Source: Synechococcales cyanobacterium C42_A2020_086
GTDB lineage: Bacteria > Cyanobacteriota > Cyanobacteriia > Elainellales > Elainellaceae
Direction: 5' to 3'
DNA length: 64,000 nucleotides
NCBI GenBank assembly: GCA_015272325.1
Contig: JACYLU010000016.1
Location: forward strand, 62,001 to 126,000
The position numbers were made by a program, and so were the translations under genes. Each line of letters starts with the position of its first letter. Position 1 is the stretch's first letter. Of this stretch, positions 55,950 to 64,000 are shown one piece after another. Below the pieces are notes generated by a model. It worked only from the letters and a program-made list of their open reading frames with translations. It did not search any database and was not told the origin of the DNA.

Positions 55950-56423
55950 ATGAATCTAGACCAACAAATTCAGCAACTCATTGATCAGTCTTCTCGATAT
56001 GGGGTACCGCCCGAAGCGGTGCAAGCCATAGCTCCAGTGCTCAAGGCAATCGCCAGCCAATTACAGCACCCTCAGTACTATATTCCGCAGCACTTAGATC
56101 AGGGCTGGCTAATGACAACGCTCCAGAACCGCACCCAACCGGAGCTTTCTAAAAATGTGGTCTATGCCTTTCCATCGCTCAGCGCAGTGAAAGCCAGCTC
56201 TCCTAACCCTGATCCTCAGATTGTGGCCCTGCCTGTGCCCGTGGTGCATATCCTATTTCAAATGCTAGCAATGAAGCCGATTGATAGCATCATTTTTGTG
56301 GAGACGGCAGAAAATCTAAAGTCTGGGGTAGAGGTGCGGCGTCAAGACATTCAAACCTTACTACAGCAGGCACTCCAAACCCTGCAACCCAACCGTCTCG
56401 GCCCGCCGGCAGATTTTGCCTAA
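55950..56423 (+). CDS. Unknown cyanobacterial protein
   Basis: A 157-residue soluble protein: a helical start (MNLDQQIQQLIDQSSRYGV, PEAVQAIAPVLKAIASQL), then a strand-rich middle (NVVYAFPSLSAVKAS, IVALPVPVVHILFQML) and IDSIIFVETAENLKSGVEV near the end. I believe related proteins occur in many cyanobacteria but cannot name a family or function. No signal peptide. It lies downstream of the divergent hetZ promoter region and 235 bp before the next unknown gene. Confidence 0.65.
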   Translation: MNLDQQIQQLIDQSSRYGVPPEAVQAIAPVLKAIASQLQHPQYYIPQHLDQGWLMTTLQNRTQPELSKNVVYAFPSLSAVKASSPNPDPQIVALPVPVVHILFQMLAMKPIDSIIFVETAENLKSGVEVRRQDIQTLLQQALQTLQPNRLGPPADFA

Positions 56424-56611
56424 ATTGAGCCACCAATACTGTTAGCCACAAATACTGCTCAAAGGAGCGATAACGAACGGTGCGGATGAAATTTTGTATC
56501 ACTCTGTTGCTTTGCCTGTAAGAATGACCCAAACCTAGGGGACTCTTGATAGGCTTTACCGTAGAACCGTCTAGGGTTGCCAAGGTTGCCCATGCGGTTA
56601 ATCCTCTGCTG

Positions 56612-56633
56612 TTTAAGTAAACTTTAAGTAAAC
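56612..56633. repeat. 11-bp tandem repeat upstream of the gene at 56660
   Basis: TTTAAGTAAAC occurs twice in tandem (56612-56622, 56623-56633), 26 bp before the ATG. It could be a regulator site or a chance duplication. Confidence 0.7.
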
Positions 56634-56659
56634 TGGCCCAACGCAACGACAAAGCACCT

Positions 56660-57127
56660 ATGATTAGCTCGAATCTGCAAGCCGAACGAGATGCCTTGCT
56701 TGCTAAATTGGCAGAAATTCGTAATTCGGGTCCCGTTGCACCTGCTAATGTTAAAATCCATCCTGATTTTCTCTCGCCCAAGTCCTGGATGTTGATTCAA
56801 ACAGATCTGCCTATGAAAGAGCGCTATTTAGGACTGCATGGCAGCGAGAAATATCGAGACTGGGAAGCCCGCATTCGCCGCCGCGACCAGATCCAGGAAT
56901 TAGAGAAGCAGCTTGCTATTGTCGAGGAGCTGATCGAACGTCAAGCAAACATGGAACGCTTGTTTACTGAGCTGCCATCCAGTATCGACTGTGGCGATAT
57001 TGTCGAAGTGGGCGGGCAGCGCTATCGCGTAGAGGATGTAGGCTTCAAATACTTGCGCTTGGTCGATCCCGACGGCAAAGTGACGCGCTGTGAAATTACT
57101 CAGGCGCAGCTTGTCGGCAAGAGCTAA
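56660..57127 (+). CDS. Unknown cyanobacterial protein with coiled coil and small beta domain
   Basis: A 155-residue protein. Residues 1-25 and 75-105 are helical (LQAERDALLAKLAEIRNSG, RRRDQIQELEKQLAIVEELI), and the last 45 residues look like a small SH3-like barrel (DCGDIVEVGGQRYRVEDVGF, LVDPDGKVTRCE). No family recognised. There is no Shine-Dalgarno before the ATG. It is convergent with sds, 40 bp between the stops. Confidence 0.65.
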   Translation: MISSNLQAERDALLAKLAEIRNSGPVAPANVKIHPDFLSPKSWMLIQTDLPMKERYLGLHGSEKYRDWEARIRRRDQIQELEKQLAIVEELIERQANMERLFTELPSSIDCGDIVEVGGQRYRVEDVGFKYLRLVDPDGKVTRCEITQAQLVGKS

Positions 57128-57167
57128 CCTAAAGGGTCTAGGGTTTCCTGATTCACCATCCCCAAAA

Positions 57168-58139
57168 CTAGTACAGTCGGCTCAATACATAGTCTGTCAG
57201 CTCCAGCAACGCCTGCCGCGAGTCAGAATCGGGCAATTCGGTCAGGCTTTCCATTGCAGTCTGGGCATGGTGAGCTGCCAGTTCGCGAGAGCGCTCAATT
57301 CCACCGCTATCTCGCACCATCGCAATTGCCTGCTCTAGATCGCCTTCTTGGGCAAATTCCCGTTCAATCAGAGTTTCTAGATAGGGCTTTTCCTGCAACG
57401 CATAGAGCACAGGGGCCGTTAAATTGCCGCTCTTCAAATCGGAACCAGCCGGCTTGCCTAGGGTTTCGCTAGAGCTGGTGAAGTCGAGAATGTCATCCAC
57501 AATTTGGAAGGCAAGCCCAAAGTGGCGACCGTAGTTGTAAAGGTTCACCGCCATGTCCGGAGACACAGCACTCAACAAACCTGCCGCCTTAGAACTGTTG
57601 GCCATCAGGGAGGCAGTTTTGTAATAGCTTTTTTCCAGATAGGCTTCAATCGTCAAGCTGGTATCAAATCGATTTAGCCCCTGCTGAATTTCTCCCTCGG
57701 CAAAATCTTTGATCACTTCCGAGAGCAGTTTAACGACTGCAAGATTGTCCAAATTGGCTAGATACCAGGACGCTTGAGCAAACAGAAAGTCGCCTGCTAG
57801 CACCGCAATTCGATTACCAAAACTGCTGTGTACCGTTGGGACACCGCGGCGAAGCTCGGCTTCATCAATTACATCATCGTGAACCAAACTGGCCGTATGG
57901 ATCATCTCGGTGATCTCGGCCAAGCGTCGATGTTTGGGCGTAATCTCCTGGTTGACCATGGTTGCCCGCGAGACGAGCAGAACAATAGCAGGTCTCAATC
58001 GTTTGCCTCCTGCTCCAAATAAGTGTTCCGCCGCCACGTACAGAATCGGATGACGCGCACCTACCAACTGCTTGAGGTTTTCAGTTAGGAGATGCAGGTC
58101 TGCTTCGACCGGGGAAAAGAGGGAGGTAGCTGAGGTCAT
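57168..58139 (-). CDS. sds: Solanesyl (polyprenyl) diphosphate synthase
   Basis: Trans-prenyltransferase that extends isoprenyl diphosphate to the C45 chain used for plastoquinone. Both Asp-rich motifs are present, DDVIDEAELRRG and DDILDFTSS, along with GKRLRPAIVLLVS and the Lys/Gln positions FQIVDD. The length (323 residues) and N-terminus MTSATSLFSPVEADLHLLTENL match cyanobacterial Sds. Product length is inferred from close resemblance to the cyanobacterial enzyme. It is downstream of murI on the same strand, but a 1-kb gap separates them. Confidence 0.9.
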   Translation of the reverse strand: MTSATSLFSPVEADLHLLTENLKQLVGARHPILYVAAEHLFGAGGKRLRPAIVLLVSRATMVNQEITPKHRRLAEITEMIHTASLVHDDVIDEAELRRGVPTVHSSFGNRIAVLAGDFLFAQASWYLANLDNLAVVKLLSEVIKDFAEGEIQQGLNRFDTSLTIEAYLEKSYYKTASLMANSSKAAGLLSAVSPDMAVNLYNYGRHFGLAFQIVDDILDFTSSSETLGKPAGSDLKSGNLTAPVLYALQEKPYLETLIEREFAQEGDLEQAIAMVRDSGGIERSRELAAHHAQTAMESLTELPDSDSRQALLELTDYVLSRLY

Positions 58140-58824
58140 GGATGAGCTGACTCTGGCGCTAAGTTACGAAATTTTACATATTGTACCCCTATTTTAAGGT
58201 AACCTCTGGAGACTCGAGAGCCTGACCTCAATTTATCTAGGGAATCTTATCTGGAGAATTCCTGACCTCTCGGCTGCGTTTTGCTAGGTGTAATTTCCTC
58301 TGATCGACCGACCAAATCGAGTACCGCTTTGTTCCTGAGAACGGGGACTCAGTCTCGGGTTGCTCTATATTTCTGCTGCTAGAGGGATTTTTCAAAAATT
58401 GTATGAACTTAATTAAAAAATAACCCCAAAAATCTCAGGTCCCTGTGTTAGTCTGATAGATAGGAATTTCAAAATTTCATACACTCAGTTGCGCACGAGG
58501 CAAGCGGTCCTGGCGTGCTGATGCGATGGTTAGATGTGTTAACTGAAGATTTTTCCTGAGAAACATCTTGGGCTGCACATCTTGTTAGCTGAACGGAATT
58601 CTTAGCTTGGATTCACTAAAGCATCTGGAATGCATTGTGTTCTAGGGCTTTGGCCATGCCCCGTTCAGTGTTAGCATTCCAGCGGCTTGCAATGTCTTTG
58701 GTGAGTCTGTAGTGGTATTCCTGCCATCTGACTCGCTGGTACCTTCGTGTCTCTGATTTGTGCGAGTCTTGGATACTCCGCCTCATTTGCTGTCCTTATG
58801 TTACTTGTATAGTCGAGTTGACTT
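58140..58824. other. sds upstream / small ORF leader region
   Basis: About 690 bp. It should hold the sds promoter and that of the 33-codon ORF. TATAGT at 58808-58813 could be a -10 box for the small ORF, but a matching -35 is poor. The region 58380-58450 is AT-rich. No other ORF or RNA gene is assigned; a plus-strand small RNA ending at 59142 is possible. Confidence 0.4.
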
Positions 58825-58926
58825 ATGGCGTATGATCCTATTCCTTTTATTATCCCTGTTCTAGCGACAGGTTACATTTTGGCTGTCTATATTCTCTTGC
58901 GGCTCGTTCAGCGATCGCGTGCTTAG
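58825..58926 (+). CDS. 33-residue single-membrane-segment protein (putative)
   Basis: An ATG-to-TAG frame of 34 codons that encodes a peptide starting MAYDPIPFIIPVLATGYILA, continuing VYILLRLVQRSRA. It has one strong transmembrane stretch and a basic C-terminus, the layout of small photosystem, cytochrome b6f or NDH-1 subunits, but I cannot match it to PsbX, PsbM, PetL, PetN, PsaM or NdhP. A strong plus-strand terminator at 59101-59142 implies a plus-strand transcript here. No good Shine-Dalgarno is visible. It may be an uncharacterised thylakoid subunit; it needs comparison with other genomes. Confidence 0.5.
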   Translation: MAYDPIPFIIPVLATGYILAVYILLRLVQRSRA

Positions 58927-58941
58927 TTCTGGTCGAGTAAT

Positions 58942-58961
58942 TCGGTGTAGCTCGGTGTAGC
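58942..58961. repeat. 10-bp tandem duplication
   Basis: TCGGTGTAGC twice, 16 bp after the stop of the 33-codon ORF. Confidence 0.8.
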
Positions 58962-59100
58962 TGCCAAGCAGCCGACCAAACCCCAGCGCTGAGACCGTCC
59001 TCCAATTGAATTATTTCTACATTCTTATCTAAGTTATCCAGACCAAGTTATCTAGACCAAATCGTCTAAACTAAACTGTCTGAATTATGCCCGAATGATC

Positions 59101-59142
59101 AGGTGCCCGAAGGTTCAGCCTCGTGGGCACCTATTTGTTTTT
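59101..59142 (+). terminator. Strong rho-independent terminator
   Basis: Arms AGGTGCCC (59101-59108) and GGGCACCT (59125-59132) pair perfectly and the stem is extended inward by CGA/TCG and GG/CC pairs. ATTTGTTTTT follows on the plus strand. The only plus-strand gene candidate within 1.9 kb upstream is the 33-codon ORF. On the minus strand there is no T-run, so it is not optimal for murI. Confidence 0.75.
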
Positions 59143-59207
59143 GCGGGTTTTGTTTTGGGTCAACGGTTAGCGTCTACTCTGGGGCGGTTCACTCAGTTCA
59201 GTTGCTC

Positions 59208-60080
59208 TCAGCTAGCCATTTGCAACCCTGCGGGGAACTGCTGCGGAACCGTTACCTGTCGCACCAAGGGAGCACAGCCCAACCACTGCACCGAGAGCTG
59301 AGCAAAGGTCCTGGCACAGCCGCTAACATAGAATTCAGTTGGGAATGCCGTGCGAGTATTGCGTAACCCAAGCAACTCTAGCTCTTGAGCCGCCGCCTGC
59401 ACCACATAAATCGCCGGATCAACTAGCCGAATTGAATGCGGCAGGATAGATTTGATCACTGGAGCTAGATGGGGATAGTGAGTACAGCCATACACCAGGG
59501 TATCGATCCCTTGCTCCAGTAGAGGAGCCAAATAATCCTGAGTGACTTGGCGCGTGTAGGGATCATGGATGCGGTTATGCTCGACCAGCGGAACTAGCTC
59601 CGGACATCCTACCTGCCAGACTTGAGCGCTAGCATCAATCTCTTCGATAGCTTGCTTATAGGCATTGCTGGCTGCTGTAGCGGCGGTGGCAATCACCCCA
59701 ATCCGCCGGCCCTGCTGCACCGCTGCTCGTGCGCCTGGCAAAATGACTCCCAAAATTGGGATATCAAATTCAGAGCGGACTGTCTCCAGAGCTAGGGCAG
59801 AACTGGTGTTGCAAGCCATGATCACCATTTTGACGTTCTGATGGCACATCCACGACAGAATTTCGCGAGTGAATTGCAGGATTTCTACCTGAGAGCGAGT
59901 GCCGTAGGGTAAACGTGCCGTATCGCCAAAGTATAGGATGGACTCATTCGGCAACTGACGATAAAGTTCCCGTAGAACCGTCAGCCCTCCTGCACCGCTA
60001 TCGAAAATTCCAATTCTGGCGCGCTGTGGCTCGTGGTGTTCAGCAAGCCGAAATCGGGGTTGAGAAACGGATTGATTCAT
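59208..60080 (-). CDS. murI: Glutamate racemase
   Basis: Makes D-glutamate for peptidoglycan. Both catalytic Cys motifs are present (VIMACNTSSALA and LVYGCTHYPHL), with the start GIFDSGAGGLTVLREL and EILQFTREILSWM. The length (290 residues) is normal. The ATG at 60080 gives an N-terminal extension of about 20 residues before the conserved start, as in other cyanobacteria. It stands alone on the minus strand. Confidence 0.95.
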   Translation of the reverse strand: MNQSVSQPRFRLAEHHEPQRARIGIFDSGAGGLTVLRELYRQLPNESILYFGDTARLPYGTRSQVEILQFTREILSWMCHQNVKMVIMACNTSSALALETVRSEFDIPILGVILPGARAAVQQGRRIGVIATAATAASNAYKQAIEEIDASAQVWQVGCPELVPLVEHNRIHDPYTRQVTQDYLAPLLEQGIDTLVYGCTHYPHLAPVIKSILPHSIRLVDPAIYVVQAAAQELELLGLRNTRTAFPTEFYVSGCARTFAQLSVQWLGCAPLVRQVTVPQQFPAGLQMAS

Positions 60081-60675
60081 AGAATTTTAAGAATTGCCTG
60101 AGCATGGAAAACCGGAAGAGAGGAGCCGCAATCGTGAGGTAAGTCGAGTGAGGCAGCGGGAAAGGAGTCTCCCCTAACTGCTCAATCGCAGTGAACGTGT
60201 TACCTTCCCACGATCGACTTAATAGTCTGTCACGAACCCACTCATTCCGAAGACGCTACCCAAGGGTGTTGCCGCCCAGGCTTCCATGACATCATCCGCA
60301 TAGGCCATACCATCTGCATCATTCATTCCTCACACCACCAAAAGTTCGCTAATCGTACTCGTTAACTGTGTTTATTGTGGCTCTATCTTGTTAAATTTTG
60401 CTGCCTTCCTCAGACAGAAGCAGTCAATGAACTGAGGCTGGCAGCTTTATCTTCTTTCTCTCTCCTCATAGAGAATAGAGACCGGCAGGATCCTGATTCC
60501 CGTTCCCGCAGGCTGCTGCTTCGGGACAATTGCCAGCAAGGCTGTCATCAGACTGGTCTTGAGCGATGAGTCTAGCACATCCACTCAGGAATCCAGTCAA
60601 CTACCCGACAGAGTGCGGCAACTCTACCTAAAGCAGCAGCTCTTCAGAAAGGCGTTGCCCATAGCAAACTAGTCG
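60081..60675. other. Intergenic region upstream of murI
   Basis: About 600 bp between murI and the antiporter gene, both on the minus strand. It has a 64-codon plus-strand ORF at 60375-60569 without family resemblance. A weak AGAGT...ACTCT hairpin near 60612 has no T-run. I see no RNA gene. Confidence 0.5.
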
Positions 60676-62127
60676 CTAGCTGGTCTGGGCTGGCTCAACG
60701 GCCTCAGCCCCCGATTCAGGAAAGACCAAGCGCAGCAAAGGTGGAGCCAAGAAGGTGGTCAAGATCACCATCACAATGATCGCCGCCTCTAGGGGCTTGG
60801 ACAAAATTCCCGATGCTGAACCAACACCCGCGAAAACGAGGCCAACTTCTCCTCGGGGAACCATCCCAATGCCAATTGCCAAACGGTTAATTCCGGGCTG
60901 CCCAAAAACCGTAGCTCCGGTGATCACCTTGCCAATGATGGCAACTACAACTAGGAAAGTCGCCATAATCAAAGCTTCGCGGTTATTAGGATCCAAAGGA
61001 TTCAAAACGCTCACATCCGTTCGGGCACCCACCACAACGAAAAAGATAGGCACAAAAATGTCGGCGATGGGGATAACCAGCTCCTCCAGGTCTTTTTTCT
61101 TCTCGGTTTCAGCAAGAATCAACCCAGCAGCAAAGGCTCCCAAAATGGCTTCTAAGTGAATAGCAGCGCCAATGTAGGCGAGCACAAAGGCAAAGATCAG
61201 CGAAGAAAGAATGAGTTGCCCCCGGGTTTGCATCTGATTTACCAGGGTGACAAAGTAGGGAGTGAGCAGCCGTCCCAACAAAATAGAGCCAATCAAAAAC
61301 ACAGCGGCTCCCACCACCAAATAGATAATATTGCCAATCTGAATCTCACCGGTTTTGGCCAAACTCGATACTACTGCCAGCACAATGATCCCCAGCACGT
61401 CATCGAGAACAGCCGCTCCAATAATGATTTGCCCTTCGCGGGAGCTGAGGCGCTGGATCTCCGCCAAAACCTTAGCAGTGATGCCGATACTCGTGGCCGT
61501 TAAGGCAGCCCCAGCAAAAATTGCGGGCACGGTAGGAACGCCAAACAACAGCACCAACCCTGCGGTACCAGCAGCAAAGGGAGCCGCTACCCCTACCACC
61601 GCCACAATGGCCGCCTGAGGACCCACCCGCAGCAACTCCTTTAGATTGGACTCCAGCCCGATCTCAAAGAGCAGGATGATGACTCCCAGTTCGGAGAGTA
61701 CTGAAATCACTTCGCCAATTGCTTCGGCGGCAGCAGGGCTAAACTCGGGGCTAAGACCCGCTGTCGTTTGCAAAAAATTGATGACGAACGAGTCGGTTCC
61801 ACTAGCGCTCCCTTCCGGAAAGACCAGCAGATTCAGGGCAGACACCCCAACCACCACACCTCCAATTAATTCCCCCAACACGGGTGGCAGATTGATGCGA
61901 GCACAAATCTCACCGACCAATTTGGAGGCAAAGTAGATGATCACAAGGCTCAACAGCACCCCTGCCAGTACCAAAGGCCCCAGTTCGGCTTCGGAGTCTG
62001 TTGGCAGCTCTGCTTCGGAGGCAACAGCAAGCAAAGGCACAAGGTTAGTCTGGAGTGGAGCCCACAACATTCGATCGAAAGCGGCTATCCAGCCGGTAGA
62101 ATCAACCATGCATTTGGCAAAACTCAT
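60676..62127 (-). CDS. Na+(K+)/H+ antiporter, CPA2 family (NhaS3-like)
   Basis: A 483-residue transporter with about 12 membrane segments. Seen: INLPPVLGELIGGVVVG, VISVLSELGVIILLFEIGLE, GAALTATSIGITAKVLAEI, AVLDDVLGIIVLAVVS (conserved Asp pair), LEAILGAFAAGLILAETEKK and GMVPRGEVGLVFAGVG. This is the pattern of cyanobacterial NhaS3, an essential thylakoid Na+/H+ antiporter in Synechocystis. Location and ion preference here are inferred. The N-terminal 45 residues before the first segment are variable; the first Met at 62127 is used. Confidence 0.88.
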   Translation of the reverse strand: MSFAKCMVDSTGWIAAFDRMLWAPLQTNLVPLLAVASEAELPTDSEAELGPLVLAGVLLSLVIIYFASKLVGEICARINLPPVLGELIGGVVVGVSALNLLVFPEGSASGTDSFVINFLQTTAGLSPEFSPAAAEAIGEVISVLSELGVIILLFEIGLESNLKELLRVGPQAAIVAVVGVAAPFAAGTAGLVLLFGVPTVPAIFAGAALTATSIGITAKVLAEIQRLSSREGQIIIGAAVLDDVLGIIVLAVVSSLAKTGEIQIGNIIYLVVGAAVFLIGSILLGRLLTPYFVTLVNQMQTRGQLILSSLIFAFVLAYIGAAIHLEAILGAFAAGLILAETEKKKDLEELVIPIADIFVPIFFVVVGARTDVSVLNPLDPNNREALIMATFLVVVAIIGKVITGATVFGQPGINRLAIGIGMVPRGEVGLVFAGVGSASGILSKPLEAAIIVMVILTTFLAPPLLRLVFPESGAEAVEPAQTS

Positions 62128-62231
62128 CCAGTCTAATGTACATGGTTCGTAATAGTCAGAGGAATACCTGAAGCCGCGAATTCTCTAACTAGCTATAAAT
62201 CTTGACTATCCCGTGATCCCCATCTCTCGAT

Positions 62232-62261
62232 TCTGAAGCGAACCACTCTGAAGCGAACCAC
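62232..62261. repeat. 15-bp tandem duplication
   Basis: TCTGAAGCGAACCAC occurs twice in a row, directly after the copper ATPase stop (minus strand, 62265). Confidence 0.9.
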
Positions 62262-62264
62262 GCC

Positions 62265-64000
62265 TCAGTTTAGCGATAGCTGCGATTGAAACCGACGCCG
62301 CAGGAGTAGCGAGTTGGTGACGACGCTAACGGAGCTAAAAGCCATCAGTGCGCCGGCCATCGCTGGACTCAGCACGATACCCCAACTAGGCAGCAGCAGC
62401 CCCGCCGCAATTGGAATTCCCAGAGCATTGTAGATCAGCGCCCAAAACAGATTTTGCTGAATTTTCTTGAACGTGGCGCGACTCAGTTCAAGAGCCGTCA
62501 CGACATCGCTAAGGCGATTGTGCATCAAAATAATCCCCGCCGACTCGATAGCCACATCGGTACCGGAGTTTAGGGCAATACCAACATCAGCTTGAGCCAG
62601 TGCCGGAGCATCGTTGATACCATCCCCGACCATAGCGACCGTACGCGGCAGGGATTTGGCAGCGCTATCCTCGCCTTGCTGCAGTGAGCGGATGACCTCT
62701 GCTTTTTGATCGGGGCGTACCTGCGCCACAATATCTTCGGCAGTAAGACCCAGCGGACGAGCAACAGCCTCGGCAACAGGAAGCTGATCGCCCGTCAGCA
62801 TCAACACGCGCAGCCCCATTTGCCGCAGACGCTGCACTGTCTCTACCGCATCGGGACGCAGCCGATCTTGCACCGCAATCAGCCCAGCCAGTTGCCCCGC
62901 AACGCCAACCCCAATCACCGTTTTGCCTGCCGTAGCTAGGTGATGAAATTGTGCTTGTGCCGATTCGTCCACAGTAATATGATGCTGCCTCAGCCAGTCG
63001 GGCATGCCCAGCACCACCTCACGATCAGCTACCACCGCCGAAACGCCCTGCCCTGCCTCGGTATGAAACGCCTGTGCGGGAAGCACGGCCAACGCTTGCT
63101 GTTGCGCCTGTTGCTGAATGGCGGCAGCCAAAGGATGCTGAGTCCCCCTTTCTACCGTAGCGGCGAGTTGCAGTACATCAGCAGGCGAGACGGTATCCAA
63201 CAGAGAGATGCAATCGGTGACAACAGGGTGTCCCAAGGTCAGAGTACCGGTTTTGTCAAACACAATGGTTTGCAGCTGATGGGCCTTCTCTAAGACATCG
63301 CCGCCGCGGATCAGCAAGCCCCGCTCAGCCCCCAGCCCCGATCCAACCAGGATGGCCGTTGGTGTAGCCAGCCCAAGGGCGCAGGGGCAGGCAATCACCA
63401 GCACGGCAATGGCTAGCTTGAGGCTGAGCAACAGCGGCGATACTGCCATAGATGCCATAGAATGAGCTGGTCCCGGCATCGAGCTAACGTGGCTTCCGAG
63501 GGAGTGCAAGGACAACGACTCTGCCCAAAAGGGAATCCCGATGAAATACCAGAATAAAAAAGTCAGCAGGGCAATGGTGATCACGCCATAGGTGAAGTAG
63601 CCTGCCACCACATCAGCCACACGCTGAATTGGCGCTTTACGAATTTGAGCGGTTTCAACGAGGGCGATGATTTGGGCCAGGGCCGTATCGTGACCGACAC
63701 GAGTCGCTTGCACCACAATAGCGCCGCTCAGGTTCAGGCTACCTGCCACCACTGAGTCCGCCGGACCCTTGGCAACGGGGGTCGCTTCGCCGGTCAACAT
63801 TGACTCATCCACCGTAGTCTGCCCGATGACAATCTGCCCATCCACCGGGAATTTTTCGCCGGGCAACACTTGCAACCACTCTCCAACCTTAACGCGGTCC
63901 GCCGGAATCTCGATCGTTGTGTGACTCGTTGAGTGACCAACCAACGCTCGGGGATCAGGTGGGGCGTCTGCCGGAACCCCATCAGAACGAACCAGGCGAG
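62265..64000 (-). CDS. Copper-translocating P-type ATPase, truncated at the window edge
   Basis: P1B-ATPase C-terminal part. The frame is open to the right edge (residues RLVRSDGVPADAP precede the first in-window start at 63944), so the heavy-metal-binding domain and first membrane helices are missing. Seen: actuator TVDESMLTGEATPV, the ion-channel CPC motif LVIACPCALGLATPTAIL, phosphorylation motif VFDKTGTLTLGHP, VGDGINDAPALAQADVG and the final two membrane helices. CPC and the overall sequence fit Cu+ pumps such as PacS/CtaA. A His/Met-rich loop (SSMPGPAHSMASMA) sits between two membrane segments. Whether it serves the thylakoid or plasma membrane cannot be decided. Confidence 0.88.
   Translation of the reverse strand, partial: RLVRSDGVPADAPPDPRALVGHSTSHTTIEIPADRVKVGEWLQVLPGEKFPVDGQIVIGQTTVDESMLTGEATPVAKGPADSVVAGSLNLSGAIVVQATRVGHDTALAQIIALVETAQIRKAPIQRVADVVAGYFTYGVITIALLTFLFWYFIGIPFWAESLSLHSLGSHVSSMPGPAHSMASMAVSPLLLSLKLAIAVLVIACPCALGLATPTAILVGSGLGAERGLLIRGGDVLEKAHQLQTIVFDKTGTLTLGHPVVTDCISLLDTVSPADVLQLAATVERGTQHPLAAAIQQQAQQQALAVLPAQAFHTEAGQGVSAVVADREVVLGMPDWLRQHHITVDESAQAQFHHLATAGKTVIGVGVAGQLAGLIAVQDRLRPDAVETVQRLRQMGLRVLMLTGDQLPVAEAVARPLGLTAEDIVAQVRPDQKAEVIRSLQQGEDSAAKSLPRTVAMVGDGINDAPALAQADVGIALNSGTDVAIESAGIILMHNRLSDVVTALELSRATFKKIQQNLFWALIYNALGIPIAAGLLLPSWGIVLSPAMAGALMAFSSVSVVTNSLLLRRRFQSQLSLN

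Noticed and set aside
60375-60569. 64-codon plus-strand ORF between murI and the antiporter
   Set aside because: No ribosome site or recognisable sequence; likely chance.
60605-60630. Hairpin AGAGT...ACTCT as antiporter terminator
   Set aside because: Only five base pairs and no T-run on either strand.

Overview
The window is a stretch of cyanobacterial chromosome. The evidence is a form IB Rubisco operon (rbcL-rbcX-rbcS) with a Rubisco activase that carries a small-subunit-like domain, a DesA-type acyl-lipid desaturase, a solanesyl diphosphate synthase, an NhaS3-like antiporter, several cyanobacteria-restricted families (DUF3747, DUF1361, DUF6816) and a hetZ-patU pair. The hetZ-patU pair and the exosortase system point to a filamentous, Leptolyngbya-like organism. 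No heterocyst-specific gene is visible, so the exact lineage is uncertain. Both ends cut through genes.

Layout. 1-1.8 kb: a truncated polysaccharide tyrosine autokinase. 1.9-9.3 kb: a minus-strand glgX-treZ-treY group that converts glycogen to trehalose. 9.6-16.5 kb: an exosortase-O-like enzyme, a large VIT/vWA membrane protein with its own PEP-CTERM tail, and an M48-like protein with a broken HExxH motif. 16.5-19.3 kb: a PII-like protein coupled to an SLH protein, then a DUF3747/SPOR protein. 20.1-26 kb: a TAXI-type solute-binding protein followed by two multidomain sensor kinases; the second has Arg where the phospho-acceptor His should be. 26.1-30.5 kb: a YkvA-like protein, an amphipathic coiled-coil protein, a DUF697 GTPase and desA. 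30.6-35.3 kb: rca, an unknown 105-residue gene, rbcS-rbcX-rbcL, and an NtcA-like site upstream of rbcL. 35.8-42.8 kb: DUF1361, a dus gene, two unknown genes, a response regulator and a large hybrid kinase.

43.5-47.8 kb is the accessory highlight. It holds a tyrosine-rich peptide with a bacteriocin-like leader, a serine-rich RTX protein, a parvulin-like protein, a serine-rich small peptide, a peptide precursor with three TTxxxxEE cores, and an ATP-grasp ligase directly after it. The last two match a plesiocin-type graspetide (omega-ester peptide) pathway. No transporter or leader peptidase is visible.

47.7-64 kb: a PEP-CTERM protein (a probable substrate for the exosortase at 9.6 kb), a ChuX/HutX-like protein, DUF6816, a TgpA-type transglutaminase, patU-hetZ, two unknown cyanobacterial genes, sds, a 33-codon membrane ORF followed by a strong plus-strand terminator, murI, an NhaS3-like antiporter and a truncated copper P-type ATPase. 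Noncoding DNA across the window carries many exact or near-exact short tandem duplications (10-25 bp units). I found no tRNA, rRNA, CRISPR array, transposase or prophage gene.
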